A DNA stretch of 64,000 nucleotides, from assembly GCA_034401795.1 (NCBI GenBank), contig CM067360.1, positions 49,128,573-49,192,572 of the forward strand, in the 5' to 3' direction. The stretch is from Chaetoderma sp. LZ-2023a (taxonomy: Eukaryota > Mollusca > Caudofoveata > Chaetodermatida > Chaetodermatidae). Shown in pieces: positions 20,974-31,149 of the stretch. The translations under genes were made by a program, and so were the position numbers. Numbering within the stretch: the stretch's first letter is position 1; each line of letters starts with the position of its first letter. The notes beneath the pieces are model-generated. The model saw only the letters and a list, made by a program, of their open reading frames with translations, did not search any database and was not told the origin of the DNA.

Positions 20974-21665
20974 ATGGGCTGACCTGAAGAGCGATGGTCA
21001 TGCATGGAATGATGTAGGCTGTGCGGCACGACGAGAAAAAGTACCCGGGCCATTGCGTGATATGGGCAACTATGCAGATCGAAATCTTGAGAAATGGAGA
21101 AGCTTAGGGATCCCAACATTCCGCTCGTCAGTTCTACTAACATGCCTTACGTGTCGCGGACGATATCCAATGACTGTGATAGCGATGGACAAACTCTTCA
21201 AGTATATGAATTATTTAGAAGTGGTCGACTGGACCAAAGTCAAGAATAGTAGTTTATTTAGCCCACCTGCTATGCATTAACACCCAATTAGACACAGCAT
21301 CCATAATGGTATACCGGCGATCATAAATTACGTGTGAACGCACAACCGTACATTACGTGTAAACACTCAACTACGTGTAAACGCTCATCTACAAACAATA
21401 TTACACACAATGGGCTGGCCTGAAGAGCTATGGTCATGCATGCATGATGTAGGCTGTGCGGCGTGACGAGAAAAAGTACCCGGGCCATTGCATGATATGG
21501 GCAACTATGTAGATCGAAATCTTGAGAAATGGAGAAGCTCAGGGATCCCAACATTCCGCTCGTCAGTTCTACTAGCATGCCTTACGTGTCGCAGACGTTA
21601 TCCGATGACTGTGATAGTGATGGACAAACTCTTCAAGTATATGAATGATTTAGAAACGGTTTGCG
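20786..21665. repeat. Tandem duplication, two units of about 444 bp
   Basis: The block starting near 'caaagtcaagaatagtagtt' (20791) recurs at 21235 and stays collinear through 'ttcaagtatatgaat-attta'. The copies differ by scattered substitutions and small indels, so the duplication is older than the 3.35 kb array. Each unit carries one copy of the same small gene. Confidence 0.85.
20974..21224 (+). pseudogene. Small Polinton protein, duplicated copy A (broken)
   Basis: The start ATG is followed almost at once by an in-frame TGA, and a shift follows. From about 21031 the frame is open through REKVPGPLRDMGNY and a Cys pair (TCLTCRGRYP) to the duplication boundary. The C-terminal acidic tail found in copy B is missing. 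The function is unknown to me. Confidence 0.45.
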
Positions 21666-21724
21666 GTTTTGATGTGGATGCTGCTATCGAGTTGGAACAA
21701 GAGTGGGAACAAGAAATGCAGTAA
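21410..21724 (+). pseudogene. Small Polinton protein, copy B (one in-frame stop)
   Basis: From the ATG at 21410 the frame reads MGWPEELWSCMHDVGCAA, meets a TGA, then continues in the same frame for 85 codons. This part has a CLTC pair, a hydrophobic/basic middle and an acidic end (IELEQEWEQEMQ). Copy A has CGA where this copy has the TGA, so the stop looks like a C-to-T change. If intact it would be about 104 residues, upstream of the polymerase on the same strand. I do not recognise the family. Confidence 0.5.
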
Positions 21725-21904
21725 TCCCTCGCCCACCAACCTCTCAATGCGCGCACTACTCCCACATAAACACATAGTCTCGGTATCACATCGACACGAC
21801 GGACCACCCACAGGTTTTTCCAGGTACTGATCGCCTTGTGATCAACCACACATAATAGGGTCTGAACACTCATTTAGAGACAAGCATCCACAGTGATATA
21901 CACC

Positions 21905-24900
21905 ATGATTACTGTTGCACAGCTTCGCGATGTTGTAAAGCAATTCGGCCTTAGAGGCTACTCTAAGGTCAAGAAAGCCGACCTGCTCCAGATGATCGGA
22001 CAGGCCCGTGCCGAGGAGTTGCAGAAGCGACTCTCGAGCAATGAAGACGGAAAGGTTTCCAGCGCTTACCAAAGATGATCCTTTGAATGCCCACAAGAAA
22101 GCGCAGCGGATCCGTGAGCTTCGTCAGTTGGACGAGGAGGTGACTGCTAGCTTGCGAGCCAAGACTGTAGCGATCCACTAGAGCGCTTACCTCCCCTACG
22201 CAGGATCACTAAGCGAGTGATGAGGGGGCCGAGGTCTGAACCCTTAGCCCGGAGCATGAGGCGAGAAGGCGAACACATTCTCGACCAGCGTCTCGGCGAA
22301 AGGGAGACAGAGGATTGAGGATGCCGGTCAGTACGCTGGACGTTCTTTAGAGGTCTAGAAGGAGACCTCACAGGCCAGATCATGCAAAAGATCCAGCAGA
22401 CTGTCCGGAATGCCTTCTACCTCCGCTACACCCATACCTATCGCATCCGTCACATCGAAGACGGTAGGGTGATGCTCTTCCACAAGAATGCTCCAGCGAG
22501 CCCGTGGCTGAACACGATAGGAGCAGCTCGGGACTGGGTGGCAGCAAGAGAGCAAGCCCGCGACACAGACAATATCGATCGACCCAACACCAAGTGGGCT
22601 TTCATTCGATCAATCAACGTTGAGGTCAGGGCTGTCATCGACCGCCAACTTCTGCTTGGGACAGGCCCCCCTCCCAGACTGGCTACGACAGAAGAAGAAT
22701 ATAACTGCTCTCGACACATACAGGGACAACATGTGTCTCTGGAGATGTCTAGCAGTCCACCGAGGAGCGAGAGCTGATAGAAGTACAGCTCCTGCACGAG
22801 AGCTTGCCACACAGTTCTACGGCAAGACAGTACAGTACCTGATGTCTGCAAGACCTCACTGGATCAGCTGGACAAGGTAGAGTTCTTCGCCAAGATCGGG
22901 ATTCACGTGTATGAACCAACCGAAGAGGGCACCTGGCACTTGATCAGGCAAGCGGCTCACTACCGTGACACCATGACTATCAGAGTGTGGGGCCACCATG
23001 CCTTCTACATCAAGAACATCTCCAAGCTGGCACATACACTAGTCTGCAGTCACTGTCAGCAGAGGTTTGCAAAGGCATGCAATCTTCAACGCCACGCTGA
23101 TCACTGTACAGGCGGCAAAACAACAATCGTGTCTCCTGGCGAGAAGGTTGAGGCGCCACAGTCTGTGTATGAGAGTCTTCTATCCGCCCCAACCATCCAG
23201 TTCAGCGGCTACTCGTTGAATCGGGTATGAGTCGAGAAACAGAGGCGTACACATACACCATGTAGTGTGTGGGCACGGTGGCGAGCGTTGGATCGAGGGG
23301 ACTCCCGTAGATGGTTATGATCCGACCACCAACACCGTTTACCAGTTCCATGGCTGTTACTGGCACGGGTGTCCACAACACCAGCGAGGTGAGGATGCCG
23401 AACAAAGATACCGCATGACCTGAGAGAGGAGATGGATGCACGCTTGTGGTACAGTGGGAGTGCTGTATAAAACGCTGTCCAAGCGTCCCTAAACGAGTTC
23501 GGACTGTCCCATACCCACACTTCATAGTTTACGACTTCGAAGCACTCCTAGATGGTATCAAGACTCATCCTACGGAGACTCTCACGATCGAGAGTACTCA
23601 CATACCTATCTCTGTGTCAGCTGGCTGCTCCTTAGATGGCGCCACGAGTGAGCCCACTCACCTCTGCAATCCTGACCCCAAAGAACTGATCAGAGAGGTC
23701 ATGCTGGTGATCCAACTGCGAGCATATCTAATCTGGGCAAGGGTTAGGGCACAGTACATAGCGACAGACCTGGGCAACCTCCCAAAGCGACAGCAGCGAC
23801 TGATCAACGAGTGGTGTGACCAAGTGCCTGTACTGGGGTTCAACTCTCGGCGGTATGACCTGAACCTCATCAAGAAGTATGTTGTCGATGAGCTGACTGA
23901 CAGTACAGGTATAGTAAAAGTCACCAAGAAGGCTAGTCAGACCATGTTCCTCATAACACCTGAGCTACGGTTTCTCGATGTGCTGAACTACCTCGGCCCA
24001 GGAGTCTCGTACGAGGTATGGGTCAAAGCTTATGGGTGTACACAGCTGAAGAGCTGGTTCTTGTATGAATGGTTTGACACACATGAGAAGCTCAACTATC
24101 CAGGGCTTCCTAACTACTCAGCATGGACATCTAAGCTCAAGGGTGGCTACCTCTTGACGTGATCAGAGTGGGAACAGTGTAACCAGACATTCAGCGAGCA
24201 TGGAATGCGGACATTCGCCGACTGGCTGGGATACTACAACAAGCTGGACATCCGTCCATTCATCGAAGCCCTAGAGAGGATGCGGGAGTTCTACACAGAA
24301 CGAGAAATAGACATCCTCAAAGATGCGGTGGCTCTCCCAGGTGTGTCACTGCAGTACCTCCTACGTGGAACCGCTCAGCACATGCCGGATGTTAGCCTCT
24401 ATTCACCGGGCAAAGAAGCCTACGTGATGCTGAAGGGTGCTGTTGTTGGAGGTCCCAGCATCGTGTTAACCAGATACCACGAGACCGGTGTGACTCGAAT
24501 CCGCCAGAGTGAGCGTGTCTGCCAACGTCTACTCGGCTACGACGCAAATGCTCTGTACCTGTCAACGATGGCCAAAGAGATGCCATGTGGTAAAGAGACA
24601 GTGTGCCATTGGTCCGGTGGTAGTGGTGTAGCTAGCTTTAAGGCAGATCTCCTAGCAGACAGCTGGTTTGGGTTTGCTGAGGTGGATATAGAGGTCCCCA
24701 AGGCTCTGTGGACAAAGTTTGAGGAAATGCCTCCTCTCTTCTAGAGGCAATCTCTTCTGAGATGCTGGCATATCTATGGCGAACAGGGAGGAAGCGTCCC
24801 ACCACCCAGAAGCTGGTCAGTGCCTTCTCTGGCAAGCAGCGGCTGCTGTACGCACCGACACTCAGGTGGTATATAACCCATGGCCTGGAGATCACTGCTG

Positions 24901-25816
24901 TATACCGCACCATAGACTATGAGGCCAAGCGCCCATTCGAGTGGTTCGTGGAGAAGGTTACGGAGGCCCGCCGCTCGGGAGATGTAGATAAGAGCAAAGT
25001 GCTCTTGGCAGATCTCTTCAAACTCCTCGGCAACAGTGCCTACGGGAAGCTCATCGAGGCCCTAGAACGTCATAGCAACACCAGCTTCACGAAGGATGAA
25101 CGCGTGGTAGACAAGGCCCTGCGTAGTGCATGGTTCGAAGATCTCGAGGAGATCAGTGAGTCATACGAGCTCCAGAGTTGCAAGCCGAGGATCACTATTC
25201 GAGGCCCTTCCAGGTGGGGATAGCCATTTATGAGCTCGCGAAGCTGCGAATGCTGGAGTTCTACTACGACTTCCTCGATCGCTACCTAGCTCGTGACAGC
25301 TTTGAGTACCTGCAGTTGGACACTGACTCCGCGTATATCGCTATAGCAGGCACCAACCTCGACGACGTCATTCACCCTGAGATGTGAGCAGAGTACCAAG
25401 CTCATAAGCGGGACTGGCTAGCTTGGGACAAATGGTCTGGACGGACACCGGGACTGTTCAAGCTCGAGTTCGAAGGCTCTCATTGTATCGCTCTCTGGTC
25501 CAAATGCTACTACGTGGAGAGCACAGCTGTAAGTAAGTGCTCGGCTAAGGGAATGTCAAAGCGGTAGAATGAGGTCTCTTGGCAGAGGTTCTACAGCGCC
25601 CTACATGGTGGGGTGGACAGAGCTAAAAACCGACGCCTACGCATGCGCAACCAGGGTATGGTGGTGTATGAGCAGGAAAAACTTGGACTCTCCTCTTACT
25701 ATGATAGGCGCCATGTGCTGCCAGAGGGTGTCCATGCCAAGCCCAACGAGTATCATCGAAGAGCTGTTAGCACCCTCCTAGGTGGTGGCAGCTGTGTGTC
25801 TGCAGGGACTAGCTGA
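21905..25816 (+). pseudogene. polB: Polinton protein-primed family B DNA polymerase, heavily mutated
   Basis: Fragments in all three frames are collinear over 3.9 kb, about 1,300 codons, the usual Polinton PolB length. In order: a SAP-like start (ITVAQLRDVVKQFGLRGYSK), a region with DNMCLWRCLAVHRG, a C2H2 finger (CSHCQQRF-11-HADHC), a VDGYDP-FHGCYWHGC motif, exonuclease motifs DFEA, FNSRRYDLN and YYNKLD, then polymerase motifs YDANALYLS, LLGNSAYGK and the catalytic DTDS (about 25318-25330). In-frame stops occur at 24160 (TGA), 24742 (TAG), 25385 (TGA) and 25565 (TAG), with at least four frameshifts. It would have copied the element's DNA from a protein primer. It converges with the integrase and overlaps its 3' end. 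Confidence 0.88.
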
Positions 25817-26961
25817 AGCTCTTCTACGACAAATGGTCGCCTAGGCACTCCGTACTGGCATGCCAGGTAGTACAGTGTAGGCTACCCTTCTGCCTCCACA
25901 TACCTGTCAAGCGTGTGAACATCTATCGACCAGTTAGAATTTGTTGCACACCGTCGACCACCTTCCAGCTCACCAGGCTCATACAGGTACCTAACCAGAG
26001 CATCAGGTGGTAGGCACTCCTCTTCCTTGTTCGCTCCTCTAGATCTGTGACTGACAACAGCAGGGTGTCTGATAGCCTCTACCGGCTTTTCCCGATTAGC
26101 CTAGTAACCTCGGCATTGGATCTCTCCACCACAGCCCGCAGCCCTCTTACCAATACTCTAGAACGTTCACTTGGCGCGGCCATTTTCTGGGCGTATTGGT
26201 GTGGGAACAGTCTCTCTGCCAGTGTCCGATTCCACCGCTTAACAATAGCCTGGGCACGGTGATGCCCTACCTCGCCTTGCCTAACTGCCACACCGTGTTT
26301 CCGCATGAGGGCTGCAGTCTCACCTCTGAACTCCTTACCCTCATCCACCTGCAACAATTCGGGTGACTGGAGGGGATTTTCCGAAGCCTCATAGACACCC
26401 TGGAATGCCTGGGCCACCTGGCCAGCTGACCTGTCTGTGAGCGGTACTGCAGCCTTGTACCTGCTGGCGACATCGACGATGGTGAGGGCATACTTGTAGG
26501 TCTTACGACCAACCGAGCCATGTGGAAGGAATAGAACATCTGCCTGGTGAACTCTGTTCAGGACAGTTTCATCGAAATGGGCATGCCTGATGTGCCGTGG
26601 ATGAGGTCTGTATATCTGGCAGCTGAGCCACTGGCTAACTGTCTCCAATGTGAAGTTGTGGCCCTTGCGATGTGCAGCCTCAAATAGTTGAGGTGGCTCA
26701 CGGTAATATCCACCAGGCTGATAGTAGAGTTCCTCAAGAAAGATGGTTGATAAACTCCCGGATTTCATCACTGACGTCCACTCCCATCACGCACGGCCTG
26801 GGTGAACTCTAAACAGACGGCCGTCATTCATTCGACCATCACTGAAGACCTCAAACACCTCCGTACACTGGCGTGTAATCTCTGCTGGATCCTCACTGAA
26901 TGGTAGTTTATCGATCAACCCTCGGAAGTTAAGTGTCTTGACCAGGTCGTACAGAGATGCC
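25753..26961 (-). pseudogene. int: Polinton rve-type integrase, broken
   Basis: Read on the minus strand from the ATG at 26961 (begins MASLYDLVKTLNFRGLIDKL), the gene covers about 400 codons in three pieces. The longest open piece, 26079-26771, has the retroviral-type core: an Asp in HQADVLFLP, GRKTYKYALTIVDVASRYK, an Asp in LLQVDEGKEF, then AIVKRWNRTLAE where the catalytic Glu is expected but Lys is found. The C-terminal piece (about 25753-26090) has a chromodomain-like look (LYEPGELEGG ... RPFVVEELQLVP). There are frameshifts near 26800, 26735 and 26090, and a TAG near 25888. Its 3' end overlaps the polymerase 3' end. The tandem array starts inside it, at 26719. Confidence 0.85.
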
Positions 26962-26979
26962 ATCCTTATATGGCACAGC

Positions 26980-27387
26980 TTAAATGTTCGGTGGCCCTGT
27001 GGCCCAGATGGCCGTAAGTGCTATGGCAACGTACGGTGGCCAAGGGCCTGCGACTCCAAAGAACGTACCTACTCCTGAGGCAATGGCTGGAATGGGTTCA
27101 GAAATCTTCTCCACACCATGGAGAGCATTGTTGGCGATCTTGCGGACCATCTCGCCAGCCTTCATTGTGAACAGAGCGATCAGAGCCCCAACTGCTGCTA
27201 GTGGACCGATAAAACCTTTTACGTAAGTGCGATAGATTCCTTTCGCTCTGTGTACTAGCTTGCGGGATTCAGGCTCTACATCATCATACTCACCACCGAC
27301 ATTGTAGTCTGCATCATAATCCTCCTCATCATGGTCCTCATCATCTATATCCTCGACTGGATCTTCATAAGCCTCTGGTTCATACAT
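26980..27387 (-). CDS. Small Polinton membrane protein with acidic N-terminus (unit 1)
   Basis: 135 residues, uninterrupted. The first ~45 residues are strongly acidic (DPVEDIDDEDHDEEDYDADY). A basic linker (RKLVHRAKGIYR) and then two or three hydrophobic segments follow (GPLAAVGALIALFTM and the Gly/Pro-rich VGTFFGVAGPWPPYVAIAL). It is likely membrane-associated; the family is unknown to me. The stop codon lies in the TTTAAG box upstream of the integrase start. It is divergent from the next gene, with TTTAAA and TATATAG boxes between. It is one of the few genes intact in every unit. Confidence 0.7.
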   Translation of the reverse strand: MYEPEAYEDPVEDIDDEDHDEEDYDADYNVGGEYDDVEPESRKLVHRAKGIYRTYVKGFIGPLAAVGALIALFTMKAGEMVRKIANNALHGVEKISEPIPAIASGVGTFFGVAGPWPPYVAIALTAIWATGPPNI

Positions 27388-27417
27388 CGCTCTGGTGATC
27401 CGTCGCTGGGGGACAGC

Positions 27418-27435
27418 TATATAGTAGCTTTAAAC
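27418..27435. promoter_or_regulatory. Candidate bidirectional promoter (TATATAG-N4-TTTAAAC)
   Basis: It sits between divergent start codons at 27387 (minus) and 27454 (plus). The same TATATAG-N4-TTTAAAC arrangement occurs at 28861-28878, between another divergent pair. It is repeated in array units 2-5. The function is inferred only from position and recurrence. Confidence 0.45.
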
Positions 27436-27453
27436 TGTAGTCTAGACTATAGC

Positions 27454-27799
27454 ATGGCATCCACAATCTTGAATGCGGACGTGTTTGCCTTAGCGAACTG
27501 GGGACTCAGCTTCGCCGACAAGAAGGCGGCAGAGGTCGAGCGTAAGCGTCATAACCAGGCGATGGAGAAGCTGCAAAGCACTCGAGCATATGCGCCAGAG
27601 GGAGGCACGCCGACGACAACTCCACACTCAGGCCAACCAGAGCATCAAAGAGGCAGATGAGAGTCTCGATGAGTACTACGAGGCTGTAAAAATATCTGAG
27701 CCAACGCTCGACTATGAAGCATTGACAGCAGAGCTTATAGTAGTGGTGGCAGCTGCAGTTGTGACGACAGGAGTCGTGCTCTATGTACGCTCAAGCTGA
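27454..27799 (+). pseudogene. Small coiled-coil protein with C-terminal TM segment (unit 1), one frameshift
   Basis: The first 50 codons (MASTILNADVFALANWGLSF, then a charged helix EVERKRHNQAMEKLQ) end in a frameshift near 27590. The second frame continues an Arg/Gln-rich coiled coil, an acidic stretch, and a terminal hydrophobic helix (LIVVVAAAVVTTGVVLYV). About 115 residues in total. The break is present in all five units, so it predates the amplification, or the protein needs a frameshift. It overlaps the 3' end of the capsid-like gene by about 19 bases, tail to tail. Confidence 0.55.
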
Positions 27800-28846
27800 A
27801 TACCTGATGTGTTCGACACGCATACCTTAGCATAGCCAAAGTAAAGTACCGTCACACCTAATGAGCGAGTCCCAGCTATGAGGTTTCCGATGTTGAAGCT
27901 GAGCCGGTTGCCATGATTAGGTAGGATGTCCCTGCCCCCGAGGTGGTGATGGCCCTCGAGTGCCAACTCGAGGTCGTCGCTTCCACTGGTTAGTCGTAGA
28001 AGCGCATATGACTTAGTTCTCTGTCTGTAGAGTTGGCAATCAGCCAGCTCGCGTACGTCACCAAGAACATTGGTCCGAGCAACCACAAGCTTGAAGTCGT
28101 CTATCTTATCCACCTGCTGGATGGCTCCTCCCTTCTGAACCAGGACCGCAACAGCGACACAGTCCGATACACCCAGATGTAATGTCAGCTCTACCCATTT
28201 GTTAGCTGTGGCTTGGACCTGCTGGTGTTCTCGCTCCACATGCACGATCCGCTGTTTGGAACCCGTTTGCTTCAGCTCCTGGTCATTCTCGTCATGCCAG
28301 ACATGAAGTCTTGGAGCATTCATCGTCACATCTGCGAGCTGCTCAGTGTACACCCGGAAGAACAGCCTATCCTGCATGGCAGCCGGATTCACGTGTGTGT
28401 TCTCGAGGAGGGTTAAGAGTGGAACTGCCACAGGCATCTCGACACCTGCCTGTAGTTTGAATTCAGTGACCCCCTCATTGCACCCCACAGCGTAGTACCC
28501 CATTCCCTTTGCATAGAAGGTTGGTCCACGAGCCAGCGGACCTAGGACTCAATACTCATCATTCACATAGGTGGTGTCCACAGTGCTGTTGCTCTGCACG
28601 ATCTCCCACCTGCGGGAGCTCCACCGCCTATTTTGTTGTGCTCTGAAGCTTGTACTCAAGTGTCATGCTCTTAATCTCGTGGGTCTGTACCAAGATTGCA
28701 AAGTCGATGTACTTCCCAGCAGCAGACAATGGGTTCTCATCGTGTATACTGGCTCGAATGACCATCAGGCGGTCCTTCGGAGAATCAGTGCGGTGCGATG
28801 TCATGGGTTCAATGGCCCCATCTGGATGTTGCACATACTGCAGCAT
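27781..28846 (-). pseudogene. Candidate Polinton jelly-roll capsid protein (unit 1), broken
   Basis: About 355 codons on the minus strand, starting at the ATG of CTTAAACATG. There are three pieces: an N-terminal piece (begins MLQYVQHPDGAIEP; a TAG ends its frame near 28628), a middle piece in another frame ending at a TGA near 28550, and an open C-terminal piece of 240 codons in that same frame. The sequence is rich in alternating hydrophobic stretches (WVELTLHLGVSDCVAVAVLV, LGVTVLYFGYAKVCV) as expected for beta-sandwich capsid proteins. Its place between structural genes fits a major or minor (penton) capsid protein. This is inference: I see no diagnostic motif. Fold prediction would decide. 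Confidence 0.4.
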
Positions 28847-28860
28847 GTTTAAGGTCTGGG

Positions 28861-28878
28861 TATATAGAGGTTTTAAAC
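28861..28878. promoter_or_regulatory. Candidate bidirectional promoter (TATATAG-N4-TTTAAAC)
   Basis: It lies in the 39 bases between the divergent ATGs of the capsid-like gene (minus, 28846) and the repeat-protein gene (plus, 28886). It matches 27418-27435 in both boxes and spacing, and is present in every array unit. Confidence 0.45.
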
Positions 28879-28885
28879 GGCTGCC

Positions 28886-29788
28886 ATGTTCGGTAAAGTT
28901 CTCCAGCAGATTGTCAATAGGCAGCCAGTCGGCACGACAGTCATGGCCACGGCGTGCACTGTCCCACAGTGACAGGATCCGAGGACTGCTTCATGACATT
29001 ATCCACGAGCGAGCCAAGGTCACACCTCCATCTGATGCGGAGATACTGGCCGCTATAGAGGAAGGAGCGCCAGCTCATAGTACAAAGGAACTCCTGACTC
29101 AGATACTCTACCGGAAGTTTGACAGCACCCAGGGCAGGGCACTCAACCTACCTGTGGCCCAAACCAACAGTCCTCTTATTCTAGCTCTCCAAAGGGCGAG
29201 GGTCGAACCCAAAGATCTACTAACGGTCGGGAAGTGGGCTGCCATATTTAGCCTCTATAGCCAGATAGAGCGAGATATGCTGGATAGCCTCCAGTCTGGA
29301 GCAAATAACTACCTCAGGGAGGAGGTCAGTGCCGCTGTGGCGGAGAGCCACGACCAGTCATGCAGAAGGTACTCAGGAGGGGCTCACTGTTGGCTGCAAG
29401 GAGGCTGTTCAGCACATCTTCAGCGAAAGAGGGCGCAGGAGATTGGCCAGTAATCTGCCAACATTTCTGAAATTCCCAGATAACTACCAGGACTACCTCA
29501 TCAAATCCGCTCGCAAGTCAGATGCTCGTTGCGCATGAACAAAGTGGATCTTCCGTGAGAAGTTCCAGAGGAAGAGAGTCCTAGAATCTGACCCTCAGTG
29601 GATAGAGTTTCAGCAACAGGCTTCTGACGGAAAAACAGGCTTCTGACGAAACTGACGAAGTTCCTCAAGCTTCTGACAAAGTTCCTCAAGCTTCTGACAA
29701 AGTTCCTCAAGCTTTTGACGAAGGTCCTCAAGCATCTGACGAAGTAGCGGAGACCGCGGACGAAGTTCCTCAGCCTTCTGATGAATGA
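28886..29788 (+). pseudogene. Polinton protein with C-terminal EVPQASDK repeats (unit 1), broken
   Basis: The ATG frame (MFGKVLQQIVNRQPVGTTVM) stops after 28 codons at a frameshift. The next frame is open through a helical, charged region (HDIIHERAKVTPPSDAEIL ... LTVGKWAAIFSLYSQIERDM) to about 29360, then shifts again to a frame with RRRLASNLPTFLKFPDNY and meets a TGA at 29536. The last part (about 29640-29788) encodes five imperfect 8-residue repeats of the type EVPQASDK. About 300 codons in total. Minus-strand open frames across the repeats are shadows. The family is unknown; it may be a structural or minor virion protein given its neighbours. The breaks are shared by all units. Confidence 0.5.
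29640..29788. repeat. 24-nt coding minisatellite (EVPQASDK-type)
   Basis: The unit is about GAAGTTCCTCAAGCTTCTGA plus four bases, in five to six imperfect copies, all in the same plus-strand frame ending at the gene's stop. It is repeated in each array unit. Confidence 0.8.
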
Positions 29789-29820
29789 AAAAAAAATGTT
29801 GCGGCAGCTGTGACAGTCTG

Positions 29821-30068
29821 TCATCGATGACACGTAGAGCAGGCTAGTTTCCTGGCTGGATTCAGCTTGTAGGTGAAGGTCTGCGCCTTTTCCAGAGATG
29901 GCTTGAAGTGTGACAGCTCACCTGTCTCCTTGTTGCTGAAGATGAAGCGGTTCAGATCACCTGCAATAAAGTCCCCTTTGGTCTCCTTGAGGGTTAGGCT
30001 GTCGTATATGGTCTCGAGCAGGACACATCCACACTTGGAGCTGAAGTATAGCAACCGGGCATTGTGGC
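29821..30068 (-). pseudogene. 3' part of packaging ATPase, fused to integrase 5' part (unit 1/2 junction)
   Basis: It encodes the ATPase C-terminal ~82 residues (begins NARLLYFSSKCGC, ends LACSTCHR). Upstream on the minus strand the sequence switches at 30068 to the 5' part of the integrase gene (30069-30311), both genes being on this strand. No long fused frame is kept, because the integrase part is shifted. The full ATPase gene survives only at 43206-43823. Confidence 0.8.
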
Positions 30069-30311
30069 TGATAGTAGAGTTCCTCAAGAAAGATGGTTGA
30101 TAAACTCCCGGATTTCATCACTGACGTCCACTCCCATCACGCACGGCCTGGGTGAACTCTAAACAGACGGCCGTCATTTATTCGACCATCACTGAAGACC
30201 TCAAACACCTCCGTACACTGGCGTGTAATCTCTGCTGGATCCTCACTGAATGGTAGTTTATCGATCAACCCTCGGAAGTTAAGTGTCTTGACCAGGTCGT
30301 ACAGAGATGCC
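30069..30311 (-). pseudogene. Integrase 5' fragment (unit 2)
   Basis: It holds the first ~80 codons of the integrase gene (MASLYDLVKTLNFRG...), with the same frameshifts as unit 1, cut at the array junction. It has no catalytic core. Confidence 0.8.
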
Positions 30312-30329
30312 ATCCTTATATGGCACAGC

Positions 30330-30737
30330 TTAAATGTTCGGTGGCCCTGTGGCCCAGATGGCCGTAAGTGCTATGGCAACGTACGGTGGCCAAGGGCCTG
30401 CGACTCCAAAGAACGTACCTACTCCTGAGGCAATGGCTGGAATGGGTTCAGAAATCTTCTCCACACCATGGAGAGCATTGTTGGCGATCTTGCGGACCAT
30501 CTCGCCAGCCTTCATTGTGAACAGAGCGATCAGAGCCCCAACTGCTGCTAGTGGACCGATAAAACCTTTTACGTAAGTGCGATAGATTCCTTTCGCTCTG
30601 TGTACTAGCTTGCGGGATTCAGGCTCTACATCATCATACTCACCACCGACATTGTAGTCTGCATCATAATCCTCCTCATCATGGTCCTCATCATCTATAT
30701 CCTCGACTGGATCTTCATAAGCCTCTGGTTCATACAT
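30330..30737 (-). CDS. Small Polinton membrane protein (unit 2)
   Basis: Its protein is identical to that at 26980-27387: acidic N-terminus and hydrophobic C-terminal half, intact. Confidence 0.7.
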   Translation of the reverse strand: MYEPEAYEDPVEDIDDEDHDEEDYDADYNVGGEYDDVEPESRKLVHRAKGIYRTYVKGFIGPLAAVGALIALFTMKAGEMVRKIANNALHGVEKISEPIPAIASGVGTFFGVAGPWPPYVAIALTAIWATGPPNI

Positions 30738-30803
30738 CGCTCTGGTGATCCGTCGCTGGGGGACAGCTATATAGTAGCTTTAAACTGTAGTCTAGACTAT
30801 AGC

Positions 30804-31149
30804 ATGGCATCCGCAATCTTGAATGCGGACGTGTTTGCCTTAGCGAACTGGGGACTCAGCTTCGCCGACAAGAAGGCGGCAGAGGTCGAGCGTAAGCGTC
30901 ATAACCAGGCGATGGAGAAGCTGCAAAGCACTCGAGCATATGCGCCAGAAGGAGGCACGCCGACGACAACTCCACACTCAGGCCAACCAGAGCATCAAAG
31001 AGGCAGATGAGAGTCTCGATGAGTACTACGAGGCTGTAAAAATATCTGAGCCAACGCTCGACTATGAAGCATTGACAGCAGAGCTTATAGTAGTGGTGGC
31101 AGCTGCAGTTGTGACGACAGGAGTCGTGCTCTATGTACGCTCAAGCTGA
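30804..31149 (+). pseudogene. Small coiled-coil/TM protein (unit 2)
   Basis: As at 27454-27799, with the same frameshift near the middle. Residue 4 is Ala rather than Thr. Confidence 0.55.

Larger units (their letters stand above)
26719..30068. repeat. Array unit 1 (3350 bp)
   Basis: It is the most divergent unit. It alone has several bases (for example in the capsid-like gene start region and in the small plus-strand gene, Thr instead of Ala at residue 4). Its left edge is continuous with the remaining integrase gene. Confidence 0.95.

Noticed and set aside
21905..25816. Stop-codon recoding (TGA read as an amino acid) in the polymerase
   Set aside because: TAG stops and several frameshifts occur in the same gene, so ordinary decay explains the TGA codons.
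28650..28885. Plus-strand frame upstream of the repeat-protein gene
   Set aside because: It is antisense to the capsid-like gene start. The ATG at 28886, next to the promoter-like boxes, is the better start.
29501..29833. Minus-strand frame with RNFVRSL-type repeats (and its four copies)
   Set aside because: It is antisense to the EVPQASDK coding repeats on the plus strand, which join to the upstream protein-coding region.
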